A stretch of DNA of 9,030 bases from Rhodobacter sp. (GCA_013824055.1 PNNE01000077.1:1-9030); one strand, 5' to 3'; numbered from the stretch's first letter, positions 1-5,739 are shown. Numbers and translations: made by a program. The notes: generated by a model not told the origin, from the sequence alone.

Positions 1-571
1 CGAGGCCCTGCTGGCCGTCTTGCGACAGCATCGCCTCGTAATGGTCATAGGCGCGGTTGGCGTCGGATTTCAGCAATTCGAGGACGCGGGCGGCTTCCTC
101 GCCGGTCAGCACCTCGCCCCGGCCCTGGTTGTTCACCGTGCTTTGCGCGGCAAGCTGTTCGGGGGCGGGGATGTAGAACTCACGGTCAAGGATCGAGTAG
201 CGGGCGGAGTATTCGTTGACGTTGGCGGTGCGGTGGCGGATCCACTGGCGGGCGACGAAGACCGGCAGTTTGACGTGCAGCTTGATCTCGCACATCTCGA
301 ACGGGGTGGAGTGCCAGTGGCGCATCAGGTAGCGGATCAGGCCCTCGTCGTTCTGGACGTGCTTGGTGCCGGCGCCGTAGGAGACACGGGCGGCCTGGAC
401 GATGGCGGCGTCGTCGCCCATGTAGTCGATGACGCGGATGAAGCCGTGGTCAAGCACGGGGTGAGCGCGGTAAAGGTGAGCCTCCATCCCTTCGCTGACG
501 GCGCGAAGGGTGGGGCGGGGGGTGGCCCGTGCGGCCTCGATCTCGGACTGCTGTTCGGGGGTGAGGGGCAT
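1..571 (-). CDS. thyX: Flavin-dependent thymidylate synthase ThyX (C-terminus cut by window edge)
   Basis: ThyX makes dTMP from dUMP using FAD/NADPH and methylene-tetrahydrofolate, as a cytosolic homotetramer. Reading from the ATG at 571 down to the window edge gives 190 codons without a stop. The protein begins MPLTPEQQSEIEAARATPRP. It contains the family signature RHRTANVNEYSARYS at residues 112-126, matching the ThyX motif RHRxxSxNExSxRYS except for A in place of the first S. This variant is, as far as I recall, common in alphaproteobacterial ThyX. The upstream stretch HSTPFEMCEIKLHVKLPVFV (residues 87-106) is also typical. The C-terminal part lies outside the window. A second in-frame ATG at 583 would add four residues (MRPA). 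I prefer 571 because known relatives start MPL, but neither start has a strong ribosome binding site. It is divergent from gloA across 89 bases and is housekeeping rather than part of the photosynthesis cluster. Confidence 0.95.
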   Translation of the reverse strand, partial: MPLTPEQQSEIEAARATPRPTLRAVSEGMEAHLYRAHPVLDHGFIRVIDYMGDDAAIVQAARVSYGAGTKHVQNDEGLIRYLMRHWHSTPFEMCEIKLHVKLPVFVARQWIRHRTANVNEYSARYSILDREFYIPAPEQLAAQSTVNNQGRGEVLTGEEAARVLELLKSDANRAYDHYEAMLSQDGQQGL

Positions 572-604
572 GGCGGGCCTCATAAGGGTTTCGAGTCGGG
601 GCCG

Positions 605-610
605 ACTATA
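605..610 (-). promoter_or_regulatory. Possible -10 element of thyX in the divergent thyX/gloA gap
   Basis: The 89-base gap 572-660 separates two divergent genes, so it should hold promoters for both. On the minus strand it contains TATAGT (610 to 605), one base off the sigma-70 consensus TATAAT, about 34 bases before the thyX ATG. No convincing -35 box lies 16-18 bases upstream. For gloA I see only a weak TTGCGG (613-618) without a good -10. This is a motif guess in a short region. Confidence 0.25.
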
Positions 611-660
611 GCTTGCGGTTGCGCGGCGTGATACCGCTAGATGAATGAATGGAGGACGGA

Positions 661-1089
661 ATGGCGATCAGGTATCTGCACACGATGGTCCGCGTGAAGG
701 ATCTGGAGAAGTCGATGGCGTTTTACAAGCTGCTGGGGCTGAAGGAGACCCGGCGGCATGAAAGCGAGCAGGGGCGGTTCACGCTGGTGTTCATGGCGCC
801 TCCGGGGCAGGAGGATTGCCCGATCGAGCTGACCTACAACTGGGATGGCGACAACGGGCTGCCGTCGGACAGCCGCCACTTCGGGCATCTGGCCTATGAG
901 GTGGACGACATCTATGCGACCTGCGCCCACCTGCAGAAGAACGGGGTGCTGATCAACCGGCCGCCGCGCGACGGGCGGATGGCCTTTGTCCGCAGCCCGG
1001 ACAATGTGTCGATCGAGCTGTTGCAGCGCGGGGCGGCAAAGGCTCCGGCAGAGCCCTGGGCCAGCATGGCCTCGTCCGGGAACTGGTGA
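661..1089 (+). CDS. gloA: Glyoxalase I (lactoylglutathione lyase)
   Basis: Glyoxalase I isomerises the hemithioacetal of methylglyoxal and glutathione to S-lactoylglutathione, a cytosolic detoxification step. The 142-residue protein is a single vicinal-oxygen-chelate domain of about the usual bacterial length. All four expected metal ligands are visible: His7 (in YLHTMVRV), Glu56 (in IELTYNW), His76 (in FGHLAYEV) and Glu119 (in VSIELLQ). These match the H-E-H-E pattern of E. coli GloA. The short, Ni-type loop spacing suggests the E. coli-like rather than the Zn/eukaryotic subclass. The start at 661 is chosen because GGAGG (651-655) lies five bases before it; an in-frame ATG at 649 overlaps that site. 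The last 20 or so residues are a low-complexity tail rich in Ala and Ser. It is convergent with cycA and shares a stem-loop with it, so it is not part of the photosynthesis operon. Confidence 0.93.
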   Translation: MAIRYLHTMVRVKDLEKSMAFYKLLGLKETRRHESEQGRFTLVFMAPPGQEDCPIELTYNWDGDNGLPSDSRHFGHLAYEVDDIYATCAHLQKNGVLINRPPRDGRMAFVRSPDNVSIELLQRGAAKAPAEPWASMASSGNW

Positions 1090-1096
1090 GGACCTC

Positions 1097-1125
1097 GCCC
1101 GCCGCCCCGTGACAGGGCGGCGGGC
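1097..1125. terminator. Bidirectional stem-loop between convergent gloA and cycA
   Basis: A perfect inverted repeat sits between the gloA stop (1087-1089) and the cycA stop (1133-1135). The arms are GCCCGCCGCCC (1097-1107) and GGGCGGCGGGC (1115-1125), giving 11 GC base pairs around the 7-base loop CGTGACA. It is placed to end both convergent transcripts. Neither side is followed by a T-tract, so it is not a textbook intrinsic terminator. In GC-rich genomes such stems often still act as terminators or as 3'-end stabilisers, which is inference here. Confidence 0.75.
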
Positions 1126-1132
1126 CGGTGGC

Positions 1133-1627
1133 TTATTCGGAGGCCGGGGCGGCTTCGCCTTCGGCAGGGGCCGCGGCGGCGTCGGCGGCGGCCGGAGCGG
1201 GCGAGAGCGAGGCGATGAAGGCGTAGACGTTGCGGGCTTCGTCTTCCTTCGCCAGCCTGAAGCTCATCAGCGAGCGGGCGGCCTTGTCGCCGGTCTTTTC
1301 CTTCAGGAACTTGCCGGGGTCCGCAAGATAGGCGACGAAGTCGGCTTCGTTCCAGGTGAAGCCCGATGCGCCAAGGGCAAGGATGCCGTCGCCATACCTG
1401 AACTCGGGGTAGGAACCGGCAACACGGCCGTGCAGGCCATAGAGGTTCGGGCCGGTCTTGCCTGCCCTGCCGGCCAGAGTCTCGCCAGCCTCGTTGGCGA
1501 TGACGTGGCAGGTCTGGCACTTGTTGAAGACCTTTTCGCCAGCGACGGCATCGCCCGTGGGGGCATCCTGCGCGAAGGCAGGGGCGGCGAGCAGGGCAAG
1601 TGCAGCGGCAGTCAGTTTCAGCTTCAT
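1133..1627 (-). CDS. cycA: Cytochrome c2 precursor
   Basis: This periplasmic class I c-type cytochrome carries electrons from the bc1 complex to the photo-oxidised reaction centre, and to oxidase in respiration. The 164-residue precursor starts with a Sec signal peptide (residues 1-19, MKLKLTAAALALLAAPAFA) with likely cleavage after AFA. The haem site is CQTCH at 37-41, with His41 as axial ligand. KTGPNLYG (57-64) and the Met ligand Met121 in the SLMSFRL stretch follow. FLKEKTGD and the C-terminal helix NVYAFIASL match c2 of Rhodobacter type. The start at 1627 is supported by GGGAGAA about seven bases upstream; a longer in-frame start at 1684 would put the signal peptide inside the protein and is rejected. 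An odd feature is the roughly 21-residue Ala/Pro/Glu tail after residue 143, which typical c2 lacks. It lies 88 bases downstream of hemA in the same direction. Confidence 0.92.
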   Translation of the reverse strand: MKLKLTAAALALLAAPAFAQDAPTGDAVAGEKVFNKCQTCHVIANEAGETLAGRAGKTGPNLYGLHGRVAGSYPEFRYGDGILALGASGFTWNEADFVAYLADPGKFLKEKTGDKAARSLMSFRLAKEDEARNVYAFIASLSPAPAAADAAAAPAEGEAAPASE

Positions 1628-1715
1628 GGGTGTTCTCCCGGATGTGGCGGCTACACGAGATGATCCGCACTGATGAAAAGGCAAGGGGCGCGCGCGCAGT
1701 TCGGCGCGATATGGC
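1628..1715 (-). other. hemA-cycA intergenic leader
   Basis: These 88 bases separate the hemA stop from the cycA ATG. They hold the cycA ribosome binding site (GGGAGAA, minus strand). Near the hemA stop is a small GC stem (1693-1697 pairing with 1704-1708, 6-base loop) followed on the minus strand by CCCCTTGCCTTTTC. That could be a weak terminator or processing site. The size suggests that cycA has its own promoter or a processed 5' end in addition to read-through from hemA, but I could not identify clear -35/-10 boxes. I saw no PpsR palindrome (TGT-N12-ACA) and no Fnr-type site (TTGAT-N4-ATCAA) in it. Confidence 0.4.
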
Positions 1716-2930
1716 CTAGGCGACGGCGTGGGCGATGGCGCAACGGCTCCACAGCGCGGAGAGCGCGGTGATGAGGTGGCTGATGTCCTCGGCCGAGTGC
1801 AGCGGACCGGGTGTGATCCGCAGCCGTTCGGTGCCCTTGGGCACGGTCGGGTAGTTGATCGGCTGGACGTAGATGCCCCAGTCGGCCATCAGCATGTCCG
1901 AGATCATCCGGCATTTGACCGGGTCGCCGATCATCACCGGGATGATGTGGCTGTCGTTGGCCATGTGGGGGATGCCCTTGGCGTCCAGCCGGGCGCGGAC
2001 GAGGGCGACGTTGGCCTTCTGGCGGGCACGTTCCCGAGACGAGGCCTTCAGGTGGCGGATCGAGGTTGCAGCCGCGGCGGCGCAGGCCGGGGGCAGGGCC
2101 GTGGTGAAGATGAAGCCCGAGGCGAAGCTGCGGACGAAGTCGATCAGCTCCTCCCTGGCGGCGATGTAGCCGCCGACGACGCCGAAGGCCTTGCCAAGCG
2201 TGCCCTCGATGATGTCGATGCGGTGGGCCAGCCTGAGTTCTTCCGAGACGCCGCCGCCGCGCGGGCCGTACATGCCGACGGCGTGGACCTCGTCGATGTA
2301 GGACAGCGCGCCGTGGGCCTCGCAGACCTCGACGATCTCGCGGATGGGCGCGATGTCGCCGTCCATCGAGTAGACGGATTCGAAGGCCACGATCTTTGGG
2401 CGGGGGCCCACGGCGTGAAGTTTGCGGTCAAGGTCGCGCCAGTCGTTGTGCTTCCACAGCACCTTGTCGGCGCGGGAGTGGCGGATGCCCTCGATCATCG
2501 AGGCGTGGTTCTTTTCGTCCGACAGGATGACCGCGTTGGGGATCTGGCTGCCAAGGGTGGACAGCGCCGCCCAGTTCGAGACGTAGCCGCTGGTGAACAG
2601 CAAGGCGCCATCCTTGCCGTGCAGGTCGGCAAGTTCGCGTTCCAGCAGGACGTGGTGGTGGTTGGTGCCCGAGATGTTGCGGGTGCCCCCTGCGCCGGTG
2701 CCGCAGCTTTGGACCGCGTCAACCATCGCCGCCACCACGTCCGGGTGCTGGCCCATGCCGAGGTAGTCGTTCGAACACCAGATCGTCACTTCTTCCTTCG
2801 TCCCGTCCGGGCGGTGCCGTTCGGCCTTGGGGAAGCTGCCGCAGCGTTTCTCCAGATCGGCGAAGACGCGGTAGTTGCCTTCGGTCTTCAGGGCCTCGAT
2901 GCGGCTCTGGAAATAGGTGGCGAAGTCCAT
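1716..2930 (-). CDS. hemA: 5-aminolevulinate synthase
   Basis: HemA condenses glycine and succinyl-CoA to 5-aminolevulinate (Shemin pathway). It is the entry step for haem and bacteriochlorophyll and a PLP enzyme of the alpha-oxoamine synthase family. The 404 residues match the length of Rhodobacter ALAS. Visible hallmarks are WCSNDYLGMG (51-60), GAGGTRNISGTNHHHVLLE (79-97), DEKNHASMI with PLP-stacking His142, IDEVHAVGMYGPRG with Asp214, and the PLP-Schiff-base lysine Lys247 in TLGKAFGVVGGY. The C-terminal part has YVQPINYPTVPKGTERLRITPGP, also a family hallmark. The ATG at 2930 is preceded by AGGA nine bases upstream, and the gap from the puhE stop is only 14 bases, so it is probably cotranscribed with puhE. 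Rhodobacter sphaeroides has a second ALAS gene (hemT); whether this genome does cannot be seen here. The coupling would link tetrapyrrole supply to photosystem assembly. Confidence 0.97.
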   Translation of the reverse strand: MDFATYFQSRIEALKTEGNYRVFADLEKRCGSFPKAERHRPDGTKEEVTIWCSNDYLGMGQHPDVVAAMVDAVQSCGTGAGGTRNISGTNHHHVLLERELADLHGKDGALLFTSGYVSNWAALSTLGSQIPNAVILSDEKNHASMIEGIRHSRADKVLWKHNDWRDLDRKLHAVGPRPKIVAFESVYSMDGDIAPIREIVEVCEAHGALSYIDEVHAVGMYGPRGGGVSEELRLAHRIDIIEGTLGKAFGVVGGYIAAREELIDFVRSFASGFIFTTALPPACAAAAATSIRHLKASSRERARQKANVALVRARLDAKGIPHMANDSHIIPVMIGDPVKCRMISDMLMADWGIYVQPINYPTVPKGTERLRITPGPLHSAEDISHLITALSALWSRCAIAHAVA

Positions 2931-2944
2931 GGAACTGCTTCCTG

Positions 2945-3742
2945 TCAGGTGTCGTGTTTCGTTGCCTGGACGCTGGGGGCTTCGGGAAGCATCCAGCGCC
3001 AGAGTTTCTGGTCGGGGATCGGCAGCACCATGAAAAGGTGTTCGATCAGGGCAAGGGCGGTGAGGACCGCCAGCAGAAGGTAGCCGATGAAGAGCGCGTC
3101 TTCGGTCGCGTGCGCGGCCTGGGCTGCCCACCAGCCGGTCGCCAGCGCCAGGGCGGCTACGGAAAGCGGCAGAAGCGCGGTCATCGGCGCCTTGCGGAAA
3201 TGGCTGGCCAGGTGGGCCAGCGGGCGCGGCAGGAACTCGATGTTGATGCGGGGCGCGCCGAGGAAGAGGTTCAGCTTGGCCGAGACGCGGGCAAAGAACA
3301 GCGTGGCGAAGGTCAGCGCGGCGAAGGGGTTCGGGGCGTTGAGGGTCAGGTGGGTCAGCGCCAGCAGCCCCGCGATGAGGGCGAATTCGTGCCAGAGGAT
3401 CGCGCCCACCGCGCGCCAGAGCCGTTCGGGCATCCGCGCGCCGGGCGGGCAGGGCTTGCGCTGCGGGCCGGTGACGATGCCGGACAGGAACGCAAGTTCG
3501 ATCCAGCCCCAGAAGGCCAGCGCCGAGAGAAAGCCGCCGTAGACGCCACCGACGGTCAGCTGGCTGACCGAGGCATGGGCACCGATGGCCCCGCCGACCA
3601 GCAGCGGCAGGCCAAGAAGCACGGACCAGAGGTGTGCATCCGGTCCGCCCAGATCGGCCTTGCGCACGCGCCAGAGGATCAGCCCGGTCGAGGCCCACCA
3701 GAGGAAGATGGCGGAAAGGGCGATGATCCAGGGATTTGTCAT
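2945..3742 (-). CDS. puhE: Photosynthetic complex assembly protein PuhE
   Basis: PuhE is an integral membrane protein of photosynthesis clusters (DUF3623-type). In Rhodobacter capsulatus it influences reaction-centre/LH1 levels and bacteriochlorophyll supply; its biochemical activity is unknown. The 265-residue product has several hydrophobic segments, roughly at residues 4-24, 40-58, 65-90, 112-133, 187-205 and 218-240. Family-like stretches are WWASTGLILW near the N-terminus, ARVSAKLNLFLGAPRIN in the middle and a C-terminal HLFMVLPIPDQKLWRWML. I chose the ATG at 3742 because the product then starts MTNPWIIALS directly before the first membrane segment. An in-frame GTG at 3751 would add three residues. 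Either start sits on a strong hairpin, and no free Shine-Dalgarno sequence is visible. The gene lies between acsF (94-base gap) and hemA (14-base gap). Confidence 0.9.
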   Translation of the reverse strand: MTNPWIIALSAIFLWWASTGLILWRVRKADLGGPDAHLWSVLLGLPLLVGGAIGAHASVSQLTVGGVYGGFLSALAFWGWIELAFLSGIVTGPQRKPCPPGARMPERLWRAVGAILWHEFALIAGLLALTHLTLNAPNPFAALTFATLFFARVSAKLNLFLGAPRINIEFLPRPLAHLASHFRKAPMTALLPLSVAALALATGWWAAQAAHATEDALFIGYLLLAVLTALALIEHLFMVLPIPDQKLWRWMLPEAPSVQATKHDT

Positions 3743-3770
3743 GTGCGGCACCCCCGAAGGGATGCCGCAC
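3743..3770 (-). promoter_or_regulatory. UUCG-capped hairpin abutting the puhE start codon
   Basis: On the minus strand, GTGCGGCATCCC (3770 to 3759) pairs with GGGGTGCCGCAC (3754 to 3743) around a TTCG loop (3758-3755). The result is a 12-pair stem with one G-U pair and the very stable C(UUCG)G tetraloop. The stem ends at the base before the puhE ATG (3742-3740), and the only purine-rich candidate ribosome binding site is inside its 3' arm. It may limit puhE translation or act as an mRNA processing or stability element. No T-run follows, so an intrinsic terminator is less likely. Confidence 0.7.
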
Positions 3771-3801
3771 AGGGTGCCGGGACGCGCCCATCCCGCACCC
3801 T
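3771..3801 (-). promoter_or_regulatory. Second hairpin in the acsF-puhE gap
   Basis: On the minus strand AGGGTGC (3801 to 3795) pairs with GCACCCT (3777 to 3771), and GGGA (3794 to 3791) pairs with TCCC (3782 to 3779). The stem thus has 11 pairs with one bulged G (3778) and an 8-base loop. It directly touches the next hairpin at 3770. Its 3' arm GGCACCC (3778 to 3772) could alternatively pair with GGGTGCC (3753 to 3747) inside that next hairpin, so the two structures could be mutually exclusive. Regulation by this switch is inference. Confidence 0.6.
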
Positions 3802-3803
3802 AC

Positions 3804-3821
3804 CCTCCGCCGAAGCGGTGG
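3804..3821 (-). promoter_or_regulatory. Small UUCG hairpin just after the acsF stop
   Basis: On the minus strand CCGC (3818 to 3815) pairs with GCGG (3810 to 3807) around a TTCG loop. The stem extends by CC/GG past one A-A mismatch. It begins about 15 bases after the acsF stop codon and is the first of three consecutive stem-loops. It may protect the 3' end of an upstream mRNA segment. It is weaker than the other two. Confidence 0.45.
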
Positions 3822-3836
3822 TATGATGGCCTGCGG

Positions 3837-4961
3837 TCAATACGTCGGCTCCAGCCGCACATTGGCGGGCGGAGTGCTGCGGATGACCGGGATCAGATAG
3901 AGCCGCGCGAAGGCAAGCATCGCGCGGGCCGAAGCGGTGGCATGGGCAACGCGGCCCGAAAGGCCACCCTTGCGCTTGCCCTTTTCCATGTCGATCATCG
4001 CGGCGTTCATCCGGTTCAGGTTCGGAATCCAGGCCTTGTGGTCGATGTCGATCTCCATCGGGAAAACCTGTTTCGCGATGGCCGAGGTCTTGCGGTAGAC
4101 CTCCTGGTCATACCAGTCGATGTCGACGCCAAGCGCGGCGTGAAAGTCCTTGCGGGCGTGGTCGCGCACCCACATCGTCGAGTAGACCGCGACGAGGAAG
4201 AACTTGATCCAGAGCCTGTTGGTGAAGCTGGTCGTCAGCTTCGGGTCGGTCCGCATCAGAAGCGCGAAGGCTTCGCCGTGGCTGAACTCGTCGTTGCACC
4301 ATTCGCGGAACCACTTGAAGATCGGGTGGAAACGCTGTTCGGGGTGTGCCTCGAGGTGCCGGTAGATGGTGATGTAGCGGGCGTAGCCGATCTTTTCCGA
4401 CAGGTAGGTGGCGTAGTAGATGAACTTCGGCCGGAAGTAGGTGTATTTCTTGGCCTTGGTCAGGAAGCCGAGGTTCACCGCAACACCAGCCTCGCGCAGG
4501 GCGTCGTTGATGAAGCCGGCGTGGCGGGCCTCGTCGCGGGCCATGTAGTTGAACAGCTCGCAGATGTCGGCGTTGGTGCCGCGGCGCTTCATCTCCTTGT
4601 AAAGCACACAGCCGGAGAATTCGGCGGTGCAGCTGCTGACCAGGAAGTCGATGAATTCGGTCCGCAGGGCGGGGTCCATGCCGTCCCAGTCGACCTTGTC
4701 CCAGGCTTCGGTCTTCTTGAAGTGGCCCTTGTTCGGGTCGGACTTCATCTGGGCCAAGAGCGCGTCCCATTCGGCCCGGACCGGGGTCACGTCGATGCGG
4801 TCCATCTCGTCGAAGTCGGTGGTGTAGAAGCGCGGGTTCAGCAGCGTGGTCTCGGTGGCCATCGCGGTGGTGTCGAAGGTCCCGGCCAACTCGGAGTGCA
4901 GTTCCCCGTGGGTGGTGTCCTGGGTGGTGTCGCGGGTGGTGTCCTGGGTCAGGTCTTTCAT
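3837..4961 (-). CDS. acsF: Oxygen-dependent Mg-protoporphyrin IX monomethyl ester cyclase
   Basis: AcsF is the aerobic (oxidative) cyclase that forms the isocyclic ring E of bacteriochlorophyll, producing divinyl-protochlorophyllide. It is a membrane-associated di-iron enzyme acting right after BchM. The 374-residue protein shows the carboxylate/histidine iron ligands: Glu114 in SSCTAEFSGCVLYKE, DEARH at 143-147 and DEFSHGE at 224-230. Other family blocks are LNPRFYTTDFDEMD (41-54) and KVFP/DIDHKAWIPNLNRMN near the C-terminus. The ATG at 4961 overlaps the stop of the preceding small gene by four bases (ATGA) and has GAGGAG upstream, so translation is probably coupled. A longer frame to 5033 is rejected. 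The N-terminus carries a 12-base tandem repeat encoding DTTQ/DTTR units ahead of the conserved domain. A start at Met34 (MATETTLLNP) would remove it and is possible but lacks support. Confidence 0.95.
   Translation of the reverse strand: MKDLTQDTTRDTTQDTTHGELHSELAGTFDTTAMATETTLLNPRFYTTDFDEMDRIDVTPVRAEWDALLAQMKSDPNKGHFKKTEAWDKVDWDGMDPALRTEFIDFLVSSCTAEFSGCVLYKEMKRRGTNADICELFNYMARDEARHAGFINDALREAGVAVNLGFLTKAKKYTYFRPKFIYYATYLSEKIGYARYITIYRHLEAHPEQRFHPIFKWFREWCNDEFSHGEAFALLMRTDPKLTTSFTNRLWIKFFLVAVYSTMWVRDHARKDFHAALGVDIDWYDQEVYRKTSAIAKQVFPMEIDIDHKAWIPNLNRMNAAMIDMEKGKRKGGLSGRVAHATASARAMLAFARLYLIPVIRSTPPANVRLEPTY
4911..4946 (-). repeat. 12-base tandem repeat in the acsF N-terminus
   Basis: Three consecutive 12-base units, plus-strand GGTGGTGTCCTG, GGTGGTGTCGCG and GGTGGTGTCCTG, encode the minus-strand peptide (Q/R)DTT repeated three times near residues 6-17 of AcsF. 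Two units are identical and the middle one differs at two bases. The repeat keeps the frame, so copy-number change would only lengthen or shorten a poorly conserved N-terminal extension. Confidence 0.85.
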
Positions 4962-5254
4962 GCCAGCAACTCCTCTGAAAACGAGAATTCGCACAGTTCC
5001 ATGAAGCCGAGATCGCCCGTGGCACGGGTCCACCAGCGCTCGAGGGGGGTGGCGCGGGTGATGGTGGCGGTGCGGCGTTCGACGATGACCTCGCCATAGC
5101 CCGCCAGGATCGGCGCGCCGTGGACCAGGACTTCGTCGCCCGGATGGACCACGGCACCGTTGTCGAAACGGACGTGGGCGTGCAGGCTTTCGAACCGGTG
5201 ACTGACTTCGACCGTGCAGGGCACGATCTCTTTCGCTTTGCTGAAGATACCCAT
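4958..5254 (-). CDS. Small conserved protein of the puhC-acsF interval, function unknown
   Basis: This gene encodes a 98-residue soluble-looking protein without a signal peptide or membrane segment. It starts MGIFSKAKEIVPCTVEVSHR and is rich in alternating hydrophobic and charged residues (VHPGDEVLVHGAPI, YGEVIVERRTATITRA), suggesting a beta-rich fold. The C-terminus is LGFMELCEFSFSEELLA. From memory, purple-bacterial clusters often carry a short unnamed orf in this place between puhC and acsF; I cannot assign it a symbol. Its ATG at 5254 follows the puhC stop by 12 bases, with AAGGGA as a modest ribosome binding site. Its stop overlaps the acsF start (ATGA). That tight coupling makes a role with AcsF or in bacteriochlorophyll/core-complex assembly plausible, but this is inference from position only. 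I see no similarity to the AcsF auxiliary subunits BciE or Ycf54, though I could not test it. Confidence 0.8.
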   Translation of the reverse strand: MGIFSKAKEIVPCTVEVSHRFESLHAHVRFDNGAVVHPGDEVLVHGAPILAGYGEVIVERRTATITRATPLERWWTRATGDLGFMELCEFSFSEELLA

Positions 5255-5266
5255 GATTTCGTTCCC

Positions 5267-5730
5267 TTATTGTTGATCGAGAAGCCGCTCTGCGGCAGCT
5301 TTGTTGTCACCACCGAAGGCGTAGAGTTCGATCGACGCCCCCGAGGCAGGGTCTTTGGCCACGAGGCGGCCGTTGTCGTAGCGGACGATGCGATCGGCGG
5401 GTTGCCCTCCACCCGCGCGACGGTGCGCGCGCGCTGGATCGCGTTCTGGATCACGGTGATGAAGCCGCCGTGGTCCATGTCGGCAAGAAGCGTGCCGTCG
5501 ACCGCATAGACGGTGACGGCCTGGGCCGAGCGACCCTTTAGGATCACTTCGCGTTCGGCCACGACCTTGCCCGGGGCGGGCTGGCCTTCGGTGGGGCGGT
5601 CGGTGAGGACGGCGAAGCTGGTGATGGCCAGCGCCGAGACGGCCAGCGCCAGCATGCCCCAGAGCAGCCCGCGCGGGATCATCTCGCGTTCGGTGCTTGG
5701 ACGGTCGGCGAGGGTTTTCAGATAGGACAC
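5267..5730 (-). pseudogene. puhC: puhC, LH1/reaction-centre assembly protein, with one-base frameshift
   Basis: PuhC is a membrane-anchored assembly factor of the reaction-centre/LH1 core, with a single N-terminal transmembrane helix and a periplasmic domain. The frame from the GTG at 5730 (MSYLKTLADRPSTEREMIPR) is preceded by a strong AGGAGG. It has one membrane segment at about residues 22-43 and runs correctly through GGFITVIQNAIQRARTVARV to GNPPI (codon 113, 5394-5392). It then loses homology. Adding one base at about 5391/5392 restores RIVRYDNGRLVAKDP, followed by ELYAFGGDNKAAAERLLDQQ and the TAA at 5269-5267. The repaired protein would be 154 residues, a normal PuhC length. As printed, translation runs on out of frame for hundreds of codons through the downstream genes. 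This may be a sequencing or assembly error rather than a true mutation. The puhB TAG lies in this gene's ribosome-binding region. Confidence 0.85.
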
Positions 5731-5739
5731 GGCACCCTC

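Noticed and set aside
20..631. 203-codon plus-strand frame at the left edge
   Set aside because: It is opposite the well-conserved ThyX signature on the minus strand and resembles nothing itself.
1628..1715. PpsR/CrtJ or FnrL operator upstream of cycA
   Set aside because: TGT and ACA triplets and a TTG...CAT stretch are present, but the spacing does not match TGT-N12-ACA or TTGAT-N4-ATCAA.
1716..3791. 691-codon minus-strand frame that would fuse an N-terminal extension to HemA
   Set aside because: The extension is an out-of-frame reading of puhE. HemA has its own ATG at 2930 with a ribosome binding site and the normal family length from there.
3585..5099. 504-codon open frame on the plus strand opposite acsF and part of puhE
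   Set aside because: It is the complement of recognised genes; the Val/Gly/Asp-rich composition is the usual mirror of high-GC coding DNA.
4108..5730. 540-codon minus-strand frame starting as PuhC
   Set aside because: Only its first 113 codons are PuhC. The rest is a wrong-frame reading of the small orf and acsF caused by the puhC frameshift.
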